Position numbers and translations under genes: made by a program. From the NCBI GenBank assembly GCA_016183815.1, contig JACPDW010000007.1, positions 1 through 64,000 of the forward strand: a stretch of DNA of 64,000 nt, written 5' to 3'. Source of the stretch: Flavobacteriia bacterium. Its GTDB lineage: Bacteria; Bacteroidota; Bacteroidia; Flavobacteriales_D; Crocinitomicaceae. Shown in pieces: positions 1-9,540 of the stretch (the stretch's first letter is position 1; the number at the start of each line of letters is the position of its first letter). Under the pieces are notes generated by a model. That model searched no databases. It was not told the origin of the DNA and saw only the letters and a list, made by a program, of their open reading frames with translations.

Positions 1-88
1 CATCTTCCAATTCTTCTATTTTTACAACTTCGAAATGTGTTAATATGCCATCGGGCAAAAAACAATCAACAATACTTAAATTTGACAT
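1..88 (-). CDS. N-terminus of an ISAon1-family-like transposase (partial, cut by window edge)
   Basis: An open frame begins with ATG at 88 on the minus strand and runs off the left edge. Only 29 residues are visible: they open with MSNLSIVDCFLPDGILTHFE and continue into an acidic stretch. The pattern of a short hydrophobic helix, LPxG(I/L) and HFE resembles the N-terminal region protein of ISAon1-family transposases, which are common in Bacteroidota and often encoded as separate N- and C-terminal frames. The call rests on family resemblance over very few residues. If it is right, an insertion sequence lies just outside the window. No terminal inverted repeat can be seen on this side. Confidence 0.4.
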   Translation of the reverse strand, partial: MSNLSIVDCFLPDGILTHFEVVKIEELED

Positions 89-181
89 CTTTTTTTATCT
101 CAAAAATAATCATTCCCCATAAAAATTAATGTGTCCCAAAAGTCAAGCTAATTTTACTTGAAATGATTAAATTTTAAGATT

Positions 182-742
182 ATGAACAATAGTAAAAAAC
201 AGGTAGCTAGATTTTACTCACAAATAAGAATTACAACTCTTCTTTTAGTGTTGTTTTTTTTAATCTCTGTCCTTTTAAATTATTTTTTATCTCAAGGTAT
301 GACTGCTACAAGCATAGATAAAGAATATGAAAAAGGTGAAAACCGCTCCAAAACTTTTAAAAAATTAGACAGTAAAGAATGGATTAATTGTTATTCCGGT
401 AATAACCTTGATATTTATTATAAGAATATTTTATGTAATGATACTGTTAATGCAGTAAATAAAGAAGAAATTGTTTTTCTATTCAAAAATAAAAGTGAAA
501 ATAAAATTGAAGTTTCATGGGAAGTTGAATTGAATTATGGGGGAAGATGTATAAATTGTAATAGTGAAAATAATGAACTAAAATTTAAATTAAATATAGA
601 ACCGAGAGATTTTAAAATTGGTAATTGTAATGATGATGGTTTAAGTGGTCTAGCTTTCTTTTACAAATTTGTTGACCAGAACTTGCCAAATTTAAAAATG
701 GATGATTTTAATCTTAAGAACATTAATATTTTGATAAAATGA
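182..742 (+). CDS. Membrane-anchored protein of unknown function
   Basis: 186 residues with one strong hydrophobic helix (about residues 17-38, LLLVLFFLISVLLNYFLSQG) after a short basic head. This points to an N-in membrane anchor or uncleaved signal with the rest exported. The soluble part has several cysteines (CYSG, CND, CINC, GNCND), so disulfides outside the cytoplasm are plausible. I recognise no family. The stop overlaps an ATG by four bases (ATGA at 739-742), and the T9SS protein that follows starts at that ATG or 45 bases further on, so the two genes are probably co-transcribed and may act together at the cell surface. That link is inference from spacing only. Confidence 0.7.
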   Translation: MNNSKKQVARFYSQIRITTLLLVLFFLISVLLNYFLSQGMTATSIDKEYEKGENRSKTFKKLDSKEWINCYSGNNLDIYYKNILCNDTVNAVNKEEIVFLFKNKSENKIEVSWEVELNYGGRCINCNSENNELKFKLNIEPRDFKIGNCNDDGLSGLAFFYKFVDQNLPNLKMDDFNLKNINILIK

Positions 743-783
743 GAATGTTACAATTAAAATATGTTTCTTATTTAAAGAATAAT

Positions 784-3700
784 ATGAAATCTATTATACT
801 TTTTTTATCGATTCAATTGATTATTAATGAAGGAATAACTGTTTTTTCACAATGCCCTGTTGTTGCTTACGCAAATCCATCAACTGTAGTTTGTGGTAAT
901 AATGTTACACTTACAGCTGTTGCAGATGGTTGTAAACCACTAAACAACAATTTTAATGATGGTACAATAGATGATGGTGGAGCACAACCATGGGGTTCAA
1001 CAAATGGAGCACAAGTACAAAACGGAACTGGAACACACGCGTGTGTGGGTCCTCCCTCAGAAGGTGCTTATAGTCTTTGGATGGGAACAACAGTTGCTGC
1101 TCCTAGACAGATTACTACAAACAACTATGACATGACACAATGTGGAGCAACGAGTGCAACGTTATGTTTTGACATGAAATATGGAACACAAGGTGCGTCG
1201 AGTCCTTGTGAAGGAATTGATTTACCAGACGAAGGAATATATATTCAATATTCAATCAACAATGGAGCATCATGGGTTAATATAGGTTATTTTGACCCTA
1301 ATGGAGGATATGACCCTAATTTAACCTCTTGGAGAACCTATTGTTTTAGTTTGCCTCCTGCTGCATTAACAACGGCAACGAAATTTAGATGGTATCAATC
1401 AACTTCTTCAGGTGCTGGATTTGACGCTTGGGGATTGGATAATATGGTTTTAAACTTAAATGTACCTGGCTATACTTTTGACTGGGCTCATGATGCACAA
1501 GGACCTTCTGCCTCTCCTGACACTCCAGTTCTTCAAGTTACCTCAAATGGTACTTATACGGTTACTTACACTAATGGAGTAGAAAATTGTACGGCTAGTG
1601 TGAATGTAACTGTTTTAGGACCCTCAGCTACGGCGAGTGCAACACCAACAACTGTTTGCGCTAACGGAGCAACACAATTATTAGCAACAAGTTCAATAAA
1701 CATGGAACCACCTGGAGCATGTGGACCTGTAGCAAGTGTCGCTTGTACTCCTTTTAGTTCAATAGCTGACGAACAACAAGTAGGTGCTGGAGTTACAACA
1801 ATAGCATATAATACTGGAGGAGAAAATGTTTTTGGAAACTTCGGTGATGCCTATCAAACCGCACAAATTTTATTTAGAGCATCAGAATTAACTTCAGCAG
1901 GTATGGTAGCAGGAAAAATCAATTCAATAGTTTTTGATATACAAAGGATTGAAACAAGTGGTGGCGGCACCGTTTCTTCTTTAGTTTACCCAAATGTAAA
2001 AATCTCACTAGGATGTACTTCGGCATCAACGTTATCCACCTTACTAACGGGTCTAAGTCAAGTTTATTCAGGCACTAATGTATCTGTTTCAACTGGATGG
2101 TCTCCATTCTTTTTCACTCAAGGATATAATTGGGATGGTACATCAAATTTAGTAGTACAAGTGTGTTGGTATTTTCCTAATGGTGCTGCTTCTCAAGATG
2201 CTCCACCAAATGGAACAGACAATTACTATGCTTTTTGTAGGTATAATAGTCCGGGATATAATTGTTATAGGTATTCAGGTACAAATTTTTCCCCTGGTAC
2301 ATGTGCGACAAATGATTTTGTTTCCTATGTAAATAGAAGACCCAATGTGAAGTTTGGTTTTTGCAAACCAAATAATGCTCCATTAACCTTTAGTTGGACT
2401 TCTGTACCAGCAGGTTTTACATCCACATTAAAAAACCCTACTGCAAACCCTGCGGTTGCGACTACATATAACGTAGCTGTTAATCAGACTGGAATGCCTG
2501 CTGCTTGTGCTGCAACTTCCTCTGTATCGGTAACTACTATTACACCAACTGTGTCAATTAATCCAAATCCAGCTCAGATTTGTGCACCTGCTACTTCAGT
2601 GAATTTGGTTGCAAGTGGAAGTACAAATGTTGGTATAAATGCACCAAAAACTTTTTCAAATACTTCAGCAGGGGCTTTAACAGATGGTACGGCTTTGTGT
2701 GGAGGAACAACAACTTTCATTAGAGATATCACAGTTACAGGAGCAAATCCAACCACTTTAGCAAGCAATCCCATACAATCCATTGTGTTGAATATGACCA
2801 ATCCAAATAATGGTGATATTCAAGCTCGCTTGAGGGATCCCGCAGGAAATTGGTACACTTTAATTACAGGAGGTAGTTTGTCAGGAGCCAATTTAACAAA
2901 CACAACTTTTTCTCCAACGGCAAGTACTCCAATTGCTTCAGGATCGGCTCCTTATAATGGAACCTTTTTACCAAGTGGTTCACTTCCTTCAGCTGGCAAT
3001 GTAAATGGAACATGGAGATTAGAGCTTATTGATCAATGTAAACCAGGGATAGGAAGTTCTATATCAAACTTCTCCAATTGGTCTATAAAATTTAATGCAC
3101 CAAATGAAATTGTTAGTTATTTATGGACTCCAAGTACAAATTTATCAAGTACAACTACTGCAAACACGAGCTCCAACACTTCGTCAGATAGAACTTATAC
3201 TTGTACTGTTACTGACTCAAAAGGATGTACTGGCAGTCAGCAGGTTACGGTTTATGTAGGATGCTCATTACCAATAAGCCTAACTCAATTTGATACCTAT
3301 TGCGAAAACGAACAAGTTGTATTAAAGTGGGACATAGAAAGTCAAAATAATAATGATTATTTTATGATTGAAAAAAGTTTTGATGGATTGTATTTTAAAG
3401 AAATAGCTAGAGTAAAAGGAGAATTAAATAGCAATTCTCCAATGAGTTATCAAAGTGTTGATGAGGATAAGATAAACCGTGAGTGTTATTATCGTTTAAA
3501 ACAAGTAGATATAGATGGTAAAAGTACTATTTATGAAACTTTGAGATATATACCTTGTTTGAACTCAGAAGAAGTTTGTGTTGATTGTTATCCCAATCCG
3601 AATAATGGCGAACTAAATTTTATGGTTAATAAAAGAAAACTTTGTGATGATACTAAGTTAAAAATATATGATATAACTGGAAAAATTGTTTATGAAGTGG

Positions 3701-3837
3701 ATTTAAATTCTAAAGCTTTAATAAATAATATTTATCAATTTAGTTTGCCTAAACAAATCCAAAATGGAACTTATCTAATGGAAATTGATAATTGCGAAAT
3801 CAAATTATGTAATAAGAAAGTAGTTCTGATGAGGTGA
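784..3837 (+). CDS. Large secreted T9SS protein with reeler-like and P-domain regions
   Basis: A cell-surface or secreted protein carried by the type IX secretion system. I chose ATG 784 over ATG 739 because it directly begins a signal peptide (MKSIILFLSIQLI..., cleavage after VFSQ). In order: an Ig/PKD-like start (CPVVAYANPSTVVCG); a jelly-roll segment rich in N, D and G resembling the N-terminal domain seen in reelin-like bacterial proteins (about residues 40-225); further Ig-like strands; a proprotein-convertase P-domain-like region (IQARLRDPAGNWYTLITGG ... NGTWRLELIDQC, about 630-780); and a C-terminal T9SS type A domain (CYPNPNNGELNF ... IYDITGKIVYE ... NGTYLMEI). No catalytic domain is seen, so an adhesin or structural surface role is likely. 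The upstream membrane-anchored gene is probably in the same transcript. Confidence 0.85.
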   Translation: MKSIILFLSIQLIINEGITVFSQCPVVAYANPSTVVCGNNVTLTAVADGCKPLNNNFNDGTIDDGGAQPWGSTNGAQVQNGTGTHACVGPPSEGAYSLWMGTTVAAPRQITTNNYDMTQCGATSATLCFDMKYGTQGASSPCEGIDLPDEGIYIQYSINNGASWVNIGYFDPNGGYDPNLTSWRTYCFSLPPAALTTATKFRWYQSTSSGAGFDAWGLDNMVLNLNVPGYTFDWAHDAQGPSASPDTPVLQVTSNGTYTVTYTNGVENCTASVNVTVLGPSATASATPTTVCANGATQLLATSSINMEPPGACGPVASVACTPFSSIADEQQVGAGVTTIAYNTGGENVFGNFGDAYQTAQILFRASELTSAGMVAGKINSIVFDIQRIETSGGGTVSSLVYPNVKISLGCTSASTLSTLLTGLSQVYSGTNVSVSTGWSPFFFTQGYNWDGTSNLVVQVCWYFPNGAASQDAPPNGTDNYYAFCRYNSPGYNCYRYSGTNFSPGTCATNDFVSYVNRRPNVKFGFCKPNNAPLTFSWTSVPAGFTSTLKNPTANPAVATTYNVAVNQTGMPAACAATSSVSVTTITPTVSINPNPAQICAPATSVNLVASGSTNVGINAPKTFSNTSAGALTDGTALCGGTTTFIRDITVTGANPTTLASNPIQSIVLNMTNPNNGDIQARLRDPAGNWYTLITGGSLSGANLTNTTFSPTASTPIASGSAPYNGTFLPSGSLPSAGNVNGTWRLELIDQCKPGIGSSISNFSNWSIKFNAPNEIVSYLWTPSTNLSSTTTANTSSNTSSDRTYTCTVTDSKGCTGSQQVTVYVGCSLPISLTQFDTYCENEQVVLKWDIESQNNNDYFMIEKSFDGLYFKEIARVKGELNSNSPMSYQSVDEDKINRECYYRLKQVDIDGKSTIYETLRYIPCLNSEEVCVDCYPNPNNGELNFMVNKRKLCDDTKLKIYDITGKIVYEVDLNSKALINNIYQFSLPKQIQNGTYLMEIDNCEIKLCNKKVVLMR

Positions 3838-3896
3838 GAATAATTCAACTGAATAATTTTCACATGGTTTAATAATAATAATTTAAACTCAAAATT

Positions 3897-4619
3897 ATGA
3901 AAACAAGGGGTTTTATTTTTAGTTTTTTAATGATTTGTGTAGTAAAATCTAATTTGAATGCCCAATGTCAATGTAAATTTGCACATACTTGTTTTGAACA
4001 ATCTTGTACATTCTTAAATCAAACTTTATGTACCTTATTTGGCGGAGACTGGTATGTGGGATTGAATTGTGATGTTTTGTTACCCATTGAATTGAAGGAG
4101 TTTTATATAGAAAAAATTGACGATAATATCTCTATAAATTGGACAACTGAAAGTGAAAGAGAAAATAAGCAGTTTATTATAGAAACCTCAATTGAAGGAT
4201 ATTTTTGGGAAACATTAGTTACAATACCTGGAGCAATTAATAGTATTGAACAAAAGAAATATTCCTTTTTTGATAACTTGCCAAAAATTGGATCTATAAT
4301 TTACTATAGATTGTTACAAGAAGATATTGATGGTAGAGTTCAAATTGTTGCAAAAGAGTCTATTGAGATTGAGAATAGTGAATTATTAATCTATCCAAAT
4401 CCAGCTAAAAATGAAATGTTCATTCAATTCCCTAAATTATATTCAGAAAACTCAATAGAAATATATTCGACAGAAGGGAAAATGATTTATGAATTAAAAG
4501 AAATCGAAGATTCAGTTATTAAAATTGATATATTTTCGTTTGAAAATGGAGTTTATAATTTAAAGTTTACAAATAAAGGAATATCTAGATTTTTTAAGTT
4601 TGTAATTCAAAGGAAATAA
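3897..4619 (+). CDS. Small secreted T9SS protein, Cys-rich at the N-terminus
   Basis: 240 residues. A signal peptide (MKTRGFIFSFLMICVVKSNLNAQ) is followed by a short segment with eight cysteines in about 50 residues (CQCKFAHTCFEQSCTFLNQ), then LLPIELKEFYIE, the usual lead-in to the Bacteroidota C-terminal module, a fibronectin-like stretch, and a T9SS type A sorting domain (IYPNPAKNEMFI ... IYSTEGKMIYE ... FENGVYNLKF). Its C-terminal half parallels the end of the preceding large T9SS protein, so the two may share a recent module. The Cys-rich head suggests a small disulfide-bonded surface ligand; its partner is unknown. It lies 59 bases after the upstream gene. Confidence 0.85.
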   Translation: MKTRGFIFSFLMICVVKSNLNAQCQCKFAHTCFEQSCTFLNQTLCTLFGGDWYVGLNCDVLLPIELKEFYIEKIDDNISINWTTESERENKQFIIETSIEGYFWETLVTIPGAINSIEQKKYSFFDNLPKIGSIIYYRLLQEDIDGRVQIVAKESIEIENSELLIYPNPAKNEMFIQFPKLYSENSIEIYSTEGKMIYELKEIEDSVIKIDIFSFENGVYNLKFTNKGISRFFKFVIQRK

Positions 4620-4661
4620 TTAATTTAATAAAAAGATAAAATTTCTTTAAATAAATTCTTT

Positions 4662-4669
4662 TATATTTG
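4662..4669 (+). promoter_or_regulatory. Candidate -7 box (TATATTTG) for the hybrid-kinase operon
   Basis: The sequence matches the Bacteroidota housekeeping -7 consensus TAnnTTTG and ends 10 bases before the ATG at 4680. No clear -33 TTTG is visible. The predicted transcript would have a very short leader. Confidence 0.5.
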
Positions 4670-4679
4670 TTTATCCAAA

Positions 4680-6767
4680 ATGCGAAAAATGAAAAATAAA
4701 ACGGATAAAAAAATAAAAGATTTAAGAATTATATTACTTGTTTTTGCAGTAATAACACCGTTATCTTATTATTTAAGAACCAACATAGAGACTTTTGATC
4801 CATTATGGATAAAAATGTTATTCGGAGTTACCTACGTGCTGTTTTTTATAGGAACTTTTTTTGTTAAGTTTATTAAGAAATACCATTATTTAATTTCAAT
4901 TTTTTTAATTTATTCAATAATAATTTATCAATTTTATTTAATACTTATAAACAATTTTGAAAAGTCATTCACTGGTGGATATATTTTCTTTTCATTTTTA
5001 GCAATTCTCTATTTAAGGACATATTTTTCGATGTTCTTTTTTTCAATTATTTCTTTTTTAACATTACTTATCTTATATATTGTATATAAAAACGATACAG
5101 AATTACTCACTTTTGGTCACGTACGTTCAATAATAATAATGAATGGTCTATCAACCATTATCAGGTATTATGGAATTAGAAAAGAATTAAAGTTGAATAA
5201 GTATTCTATTGATTTAGAGGCAAGTGAAGAGAAATTTAAAAATTTACTTGAATTTGCACCTGATGCAATAATATCAACAGATTCAAACGGAATAATTAAA
5301 GAGATAAATAAAAAAGGGGTATTATTATTTAATAAAAAAATTGAAAACATTATATCTAAAAACATCACTTTATTTATTTCTAATCAAATGTTTGAGAATA
5401 AATTATTTTTTAATGAATTAAAAAATAATTTGAGTGAAAACAAAATTATTCCATTAAGTAATGTCTATTATGCCATAGTAGAAAATAATATTTTTATCCC
5501 AATAGAATTGAGTTTTGGAGTTATTGAAGTAGAAAATAAAGAAAAAAATTACATAACAATTTTCAGAGATATAACCCCAAGAATAGATGCTGAGAAAGAA
5601 TTAAATGAAATGAGATTTAAATTACAACAAAAAGAGATTTCAGAAAAAATTTCATTAGCTAAATCAGAGTTTATTTCAAAAATGAGTCACGAAATAAGAA
5701 CGCCATTAAATAGTATTTATGGTTTTACAAACATACTTTTAAAGGAGAAAATTAACAATAATCAAAAAAAATATGTTGAAACAATTAAGTTTTCAAGTGA
5801 ATTACTTTCATTGTTAATTAATGATATTTTAGATAATGCAAATCTTGAAACAGGCAATATATCATTAGAAGAAAACGAAATTGATATTAATTTACTAATT
5901 TACAATGTTGCGGAAAGTTTTAATATTAAATTAAATGAAAAAAAATTAAAATTAAACATAAAATATTCCGAAGAAATAATAAATCAACTTTACAGTCCAA
6001 TTGGTGATAAATTAAGAATAAGTCAGATAATAATGAATTTATTATCCAATTCAATAAAATTCAGCCACGAGGAAGGGAATATTGATTTAATCATAAATTT
6101 TGAAGAATATGAGACTTCAAAGTTGAAATTACAAATTATTGTTAAAGATTATGGAATTGGAATACCTGAAGAAAAAATTAAAGACATTTTTCATCCATAT
6201 GTCCAAGTTAGTAATGAGATATCAAAAAAATATGGAGGAAACGGACTGGGTTTAAGCATTGTAAAAAATTTAATTGATAAAATGGGTGGAAGCATTTCAG
6301 TTGAATCTAATGGTTGTACTATTTTTAAAGTAGAATTAATTTTAAGAAAAGAAGCTAAAGTTAAAAATTCAAATACTCAACCAAACAATGAATTTTCCAG
6401 ATTAAAAAACATAAAGATATTAATAGTTGAAGACAATTTAATGAATCAATTTTTACTTCAGACAATTTTAGACAATTATTCAATTAAGTATGATATAGCA
6501 GAAAATGGAAAAGTTGCCTTGCAATTCTTAGAGAATAAAAGATACGATTTAATATTAATGGATTTAATGATGCCAGAAATGGATGGTTTTACATGCACTA
6601 AAATAATTAAAAAGGAACTTAAATTAGATTGTAAAATAATTGCTTTAACTGCTGATATTAAGTCCATACTTGAAAAAGAAAAACAAGAATTATTTGACGG
6701 GTACTTAAAAAAACCTTTTGAAGAAGAGGATTTGTTAAATTCAATAATTAAATTCAATTATAAATAA
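4680..6767 (+). CDS. Membrane hybrid histidine kinase (PAS-HisKA-HATPase-REC)
   Basis: 695 residues. About six hydrophobic helices form an N-terminal membrane sensor region (residues 15-165) with no large periplasmic loop. A PAS domain follows (about 183-300), then a short coiled segment and HisKA with phospho-acceptor His337 (SHEIRTPLN). The HATPase has an N box (IIMNLLSNSIKFS), an intact G1 box (DYGIGI, Asp490) and a G2 box (GGNGLGLSI). A C-terminal receiver carries Asp628 (LILMDLMMPEMDG) and the conserved KP at 678-679. Phosphate should pass from His337 to Asp628 and then to an HPt protein; a candidate HPt is encoded at 10114-10467. It is the first gene of a set with a paralogous kinase two bases downstream and a LytTR regulator. 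The signal sensed is unknown. Confidence 0.92.
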   Translation: MRKMKNKTDKKIKDLRIILLVFAVITPLSYYLRTNIETFDPLWIKMLFGVTYVLFFIGTFFVKFIKKYHYLISIFLIYSIIIYQFYLILINNFEKSFTGGYIFFSFLAILYLRTYFSMFFFSIISFLTLLILYIVYKNDTELLTFGHVRSIIIMNGLSTIIRYYGIRKELKLNKYSIDLEASEEKFKNLLEFAPDAIISTDSNGIIKEINKKGVLLFNKKIENIISKNITLFISNQMFENKLFFNELKNNLSENKIIPLSNVYYAIVENNIFIPIELSFGVIEVENKEKNYITIFRDITPRIDAEKELNEMRFKLQQKEISEKISLAKSEFISKMSHEIRTPLNSIYGFTNILLKEKINNNQKKYVETIKFSSELLSLLINDILDNANLETGNISLEENEIDINLLIYNVAESFNIKLNEKKLKLNIKYSEEIINQLYSPIGDKLRISQIIMNLLSNSIKFSHEEGNIDLIINFEEYETSKLKLQIIVKDYGIGIPEEKIKDIFHPYVQVSNEISKKYGGNGLGLSIVKNLIDKMGGSISVESNGCTIFKVELILRKEAKVKNSNTQPNNEFSRLKNIKILIVEDNLMNQFLLQTILDNYSIKYDIAENGKVALQFLENKRYDLILMDLMMPEMDGFTCTKIIKKELKLDCKIIALTADIKSILEKEKQELFDGYLKKPFEEEDLLNSIIKFNYK

Positions 6768-6769
6768 AA

Positions 6770-8842
6770 TTGAAATCTAAAGAAGCTGAAAATATTGAAA
6801 ATTCTTCGGAGATTAAAATTGATAGGATCTTACTTATTTTTGGAGTAATTATCTATCCATTTTGGGGTTTCATATTTTATTATATAAATCCAAATTTCAT
6901 TGACCCTTTTATAAATAGAATATTATTGTCTTTATATGTTAGTATAATTATTTACTATTCATATTCAGTATACTTTAGAATTAATACTTTCTATTTATTA
7001 ATCTATTTTGCAATTTTTTATGTTAGCTTATTTCAAATAATATTGTTTTTAATTAACCAAATGTCATATGAATACTTTATTGGATATTTAATAATTATTT
7101 CTTCTCTTGCTTCATATTTCAAAGAACTGAAATCATTATTTATTTTTATAATATTTAATATTATTTTAACTTTTTCAGCTTTACTTTTTTTTGAGCCTAT
7201 TCTTTTAAAAACATTTATATTTTACTTTTCCTCTGTTTTAACTATTTGTGCTTTCTCTTTTGGAATTTTTTACACAAAAATTAGAAATGAAGAAAGGTTA
7301 AAACACTCTACTGTTTCCTTAAAGGAAAAACAGAGTCAATTCGTTAAATTATTTGAATCAATACCAGACTCCATCATAACATTCACCAAAGACGGCAAAA
7401 TTATCAATGTAAACAAAAACGCTTTGAGTCTATTTCAATACAATGAATATGATTTTCTTCATGTTAATATTGACAGTTTATTTGAAGGTATTGATATATC
7501 AAATAATTCATCAAATATTAATTTCCCTAAAACATATAAATCTTTTATTCAAACAAAAAATAGGGAAACTGTTCCTGTAGAAATTGTTTTAAAATCATTG
7601 TCTTTAAGCGAAAATGAAGAATCTTTTTTGATGGTAATTAAGGATATTAGACAAAAAATTAAACAAGAAGAGGAGTTGTCAAAAGTGAAAAAAAGATTAG
7701 AAGAAAATCTAATCAAGGAAAAATTGAATCAAGCTAAAGCAGAATTTATTTCTAAAATTAGTCATGAATTACGAACTCCACTTAATGGTATTTATGGATT
7801 TACTAATTTATTATTAAAAGAAGGCCTTAAAGAACAGCAGATTAAGTTTTTAGAACACATAAAATTTTCAAGTCAAATTCTGAAAACTCTTATTGATGAT
7901 ATTTTAGAAGACACCAATATTCAATCTGGAAATATAACTTTGAAAACTGAAAAAATAAATTTTCAAACCTTATTGAACAATGTAATTAAAAATTTTGATT
8001 CTTTAATTAAAAAAGAGAATATAAAATTGAATTATAAAATTGATTTACCGACTAATATAGTAATTGAAGGTGACTCAATTAGAGTCAGCCAAATTTTAAT
8101 GAATTTAATTTCTAATGCAATTAAACATAGTTTTAAAGAGAATGAAGTTACAATAGATATTATTGGCAAAATAAAAAATTACAATACAATAAATATTAAT
8201 TTAATTGTCACAAATTATGGAAATCAAATTCCTGAAGAAAGTTTAGATGAAATTTTTAAACCTTACGTACAAATTAATAGCAAAGTTACACAACATCATG
8301 GAGGTACAGGTTTAGGTTTAAGTATTGTAAAAAATTTAGTACAAATAATGAAAGGTAGCATAAAGGTAGAGTCAAAAGATAAGACAAAGTTTCATATAAT
8401 ATTACCTTTAGCTTTTCAACTTGAACCCTTTAAATTTGGTAATGATAATGAAATTAAAATTGAGGACAAAAAAAAATATCAAACAATAAATTTGAAAATA
8501 TTGGTAGCAGAAGACAATGAAATGAATAGGTTTTTAATTAAAACCATTCTTGATAACAACCTTTATATTAGTAAAATTGTATCAAATGGTCAAGAAGTTT
8601 TGGATGAATTAAAAACACAAACTTATGATGTTGTCATTTTAGATATACAAATGCCTGTAATGGATGGTATTACATGTGCAAAAAACATAATTGAAGTGTA
8701 TGGAAAACAAAAGAAAATATACGCTCTATCAGCAGATGTTGAGATTGAAAATGAAAAAGACATCTCTGATTTATTTGTGTCGTTTATAAAAAAACCTATT
8801 GAAGAGGAAGAATTAATTAAAATAATTGAAAGTAATGGTTAA
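6770..8842 (+). CDS. Second hybrid histidine kinase, G1 box degenerate
   Basis: 690 residues with the same architecture as the kinase just upstream: membrane region (about 18-168), PAS (about 190-295), HisKA with His332 (SHELRTPLN), HATPase, and receiver with Asp625 (VVILDIQMPVMDG). It starts at TTG two bases after the upstream stop; the next Met lies inside the membrane region, and the TTG start aligns with the paralogue, so I accept it. The two probably arose by tandem duplication and are translationally coupled. The G1 box reads NYGNQI (482-487) where DxGxGI is expected, so both the adenine-contacting Asp and the second Gly are replaced, while the N box and G2 box (GGTGLGLSI) are kept. ATP binding may be weak or lost. 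The His and Asp phosphorylation sites remain, so it could act as a relay or heterodimer partner. Confidence 0.9.
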   Translation: MKSKEAENIENSSEIKIDRILLIFGVIIYPFWGFIFYYINPNFIDPFINRILLSLYVSIIIYYSYSVYFRINTFYLLIYFAIFYVSLFQIILFLINQMSYEYFIGYLIIISSLASYFKELKSLFIFIIFNIILTFSALLFFEPILLKTFIFYFSSVLTICAFSFGIFYTKIRNEERLKHSTVSLKEKQSQFVKLFESIPDSIITFTKDGKIINVNKNALSLFQYNEYDFLHVNIDSLFEGIDISNNSSNINFPKTYKSFIQTKNRETVPVEIVLKSLSLSENEESFLMVIKDIRQKIKQEEELSKVKKRLEENLIKEKLNQAKAEFISKISHELRTPLNGIYGFTNLLLKEGLKEQQIKFLEHIKFSSQILKTLIDDILEDTNIQSGNITLKTEKINFQTLLNNVIKNFDSLIKKENIKLNYKIDLPTNIVIEGDSIRVSQILMNLISNAIKHSFKENEVTIDIIGKIKNYNTININLIVTNYGNQIPEESLDEIFKPYVQINSKVTQHHGGTGLGLSIVKNLVQIMKGSIKVESKDKTKFHIILPLAFQLEPFKFGNDNEIKIEDKKKYQTINLKILVAEDNEMNRFLIKTILDNNLYISKIVSNGQEVLDELKTQTYDVVILDIQMPVMDGITCAKNIIEVYGKQKKIYALSADVEIENEKDISDLFVSFIKKPIEEEELIKIIESNG

Positions 8843-9521
8843 ATGTTTGATAGTAGATGACGATAGTTTAATGATTCACATATTAGAATCGTTATTAATA
8901 GAATTTAAGTTTATTCATATTGTTGATAAAGTTTCTTGTGTAAACGAAGCGATAGATGTATTAAATAATGAACAAATAGACGTAATTTTTTTAGATATTG
9001 AAATGCCTAAAATTAATGGCATTGAATTTTTAAAAAATTTCAACGATTTAAATTCAAAAGTAGTCATTATCTCTTCCCATGAAAAGTATGCTTTAGAAGC
9101 AATAGAATTGAGAGTTCTTGATTATTTATTAAAACCGATAGAAAGATTAAGACTATTAAAGACTTTAAATTTTATTAAAACTACATTTAACGATAAAGAA
9201 AATAAATTTCACGATAGTATATATGTAAGACAGAATCTAGAATACAAATTACTGTTAACAAAAGACATTTATTTAATTGAGTCAAAAGGAGATTATATTC
9301 AATTCCAATTAAAAAGCAAAAAAATAACTTCTCATAGTACATTGAAAAAAGTTATGAATAAACTTCCTTCCAATGATTTTGTAAGAATTCATAATTGTTT
9401 TATAGTAAATATTAATTACATTGAAACAATAACTGAAGGATTTATTGTTGTCCACGAAAAAATGATTCCAATTGGTAGAACATACAAAACAGCTGTTTTA
9501 AATAGAATTAATCTACTGTAA
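8835..9521 (+). CDS. LytTR-family response regulator
   Basis: 228 residues from ATG 8835. An in-frame TTG at 8826 is possible, but the ATG begins the receiver directly (MVKCLIVDDD). The receiver has the acidic pair at 8-10, phospho-acceptor Asp54 (IFLDIEMPKING) and Lys100 (YLLKPIE). A C-terminal LytTR DNA-binding domain follows (about 130-228), with the family pattern of ESKGDYIQF, HSTLKKVMNKL and FVRIHNCFIVN. It overlaps the end of the second hybrid kinase by eight bases, so it is translated with it. LytTR regulators act on transcription by binding paired direct repeats. This one is the natural output of the phosphorelay, probably receiving phosphate through the HPt protein encoded nearby. 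Confidence 0.93.
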   Translation: MVKCLIVDDDSLMIHILESLLIEFKFIHIVDKVSCVNEAIDVLNNEQIDVIFLDIEMPKINGIEFLKNFNDLNSKVVIISSHEKYALEAIELRVLDYLLKPIERLRLLKTLNFIKTTFNDKENKFHDSIYVRQNLEYKLLLTKDIYLIESKGDYIQFQLKSKKITSHSTLKKVMNKLPSNDFVRIHNCFIVNINYIETITEGFIVVHEKMIPIGRTYKTAVLNRINLL

Positions 9522-9540
9522 ATTTGAAATTTTTACTGGT

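Noticed and set aside
739-783. ATG 739 as the start of the large T9SS protein
   Set aside because: It overlaps the previous stop (ATGA), but its 15 extra residues precede and spoil a good signal peptide that starts at ATG 784. It may still serve coupling.
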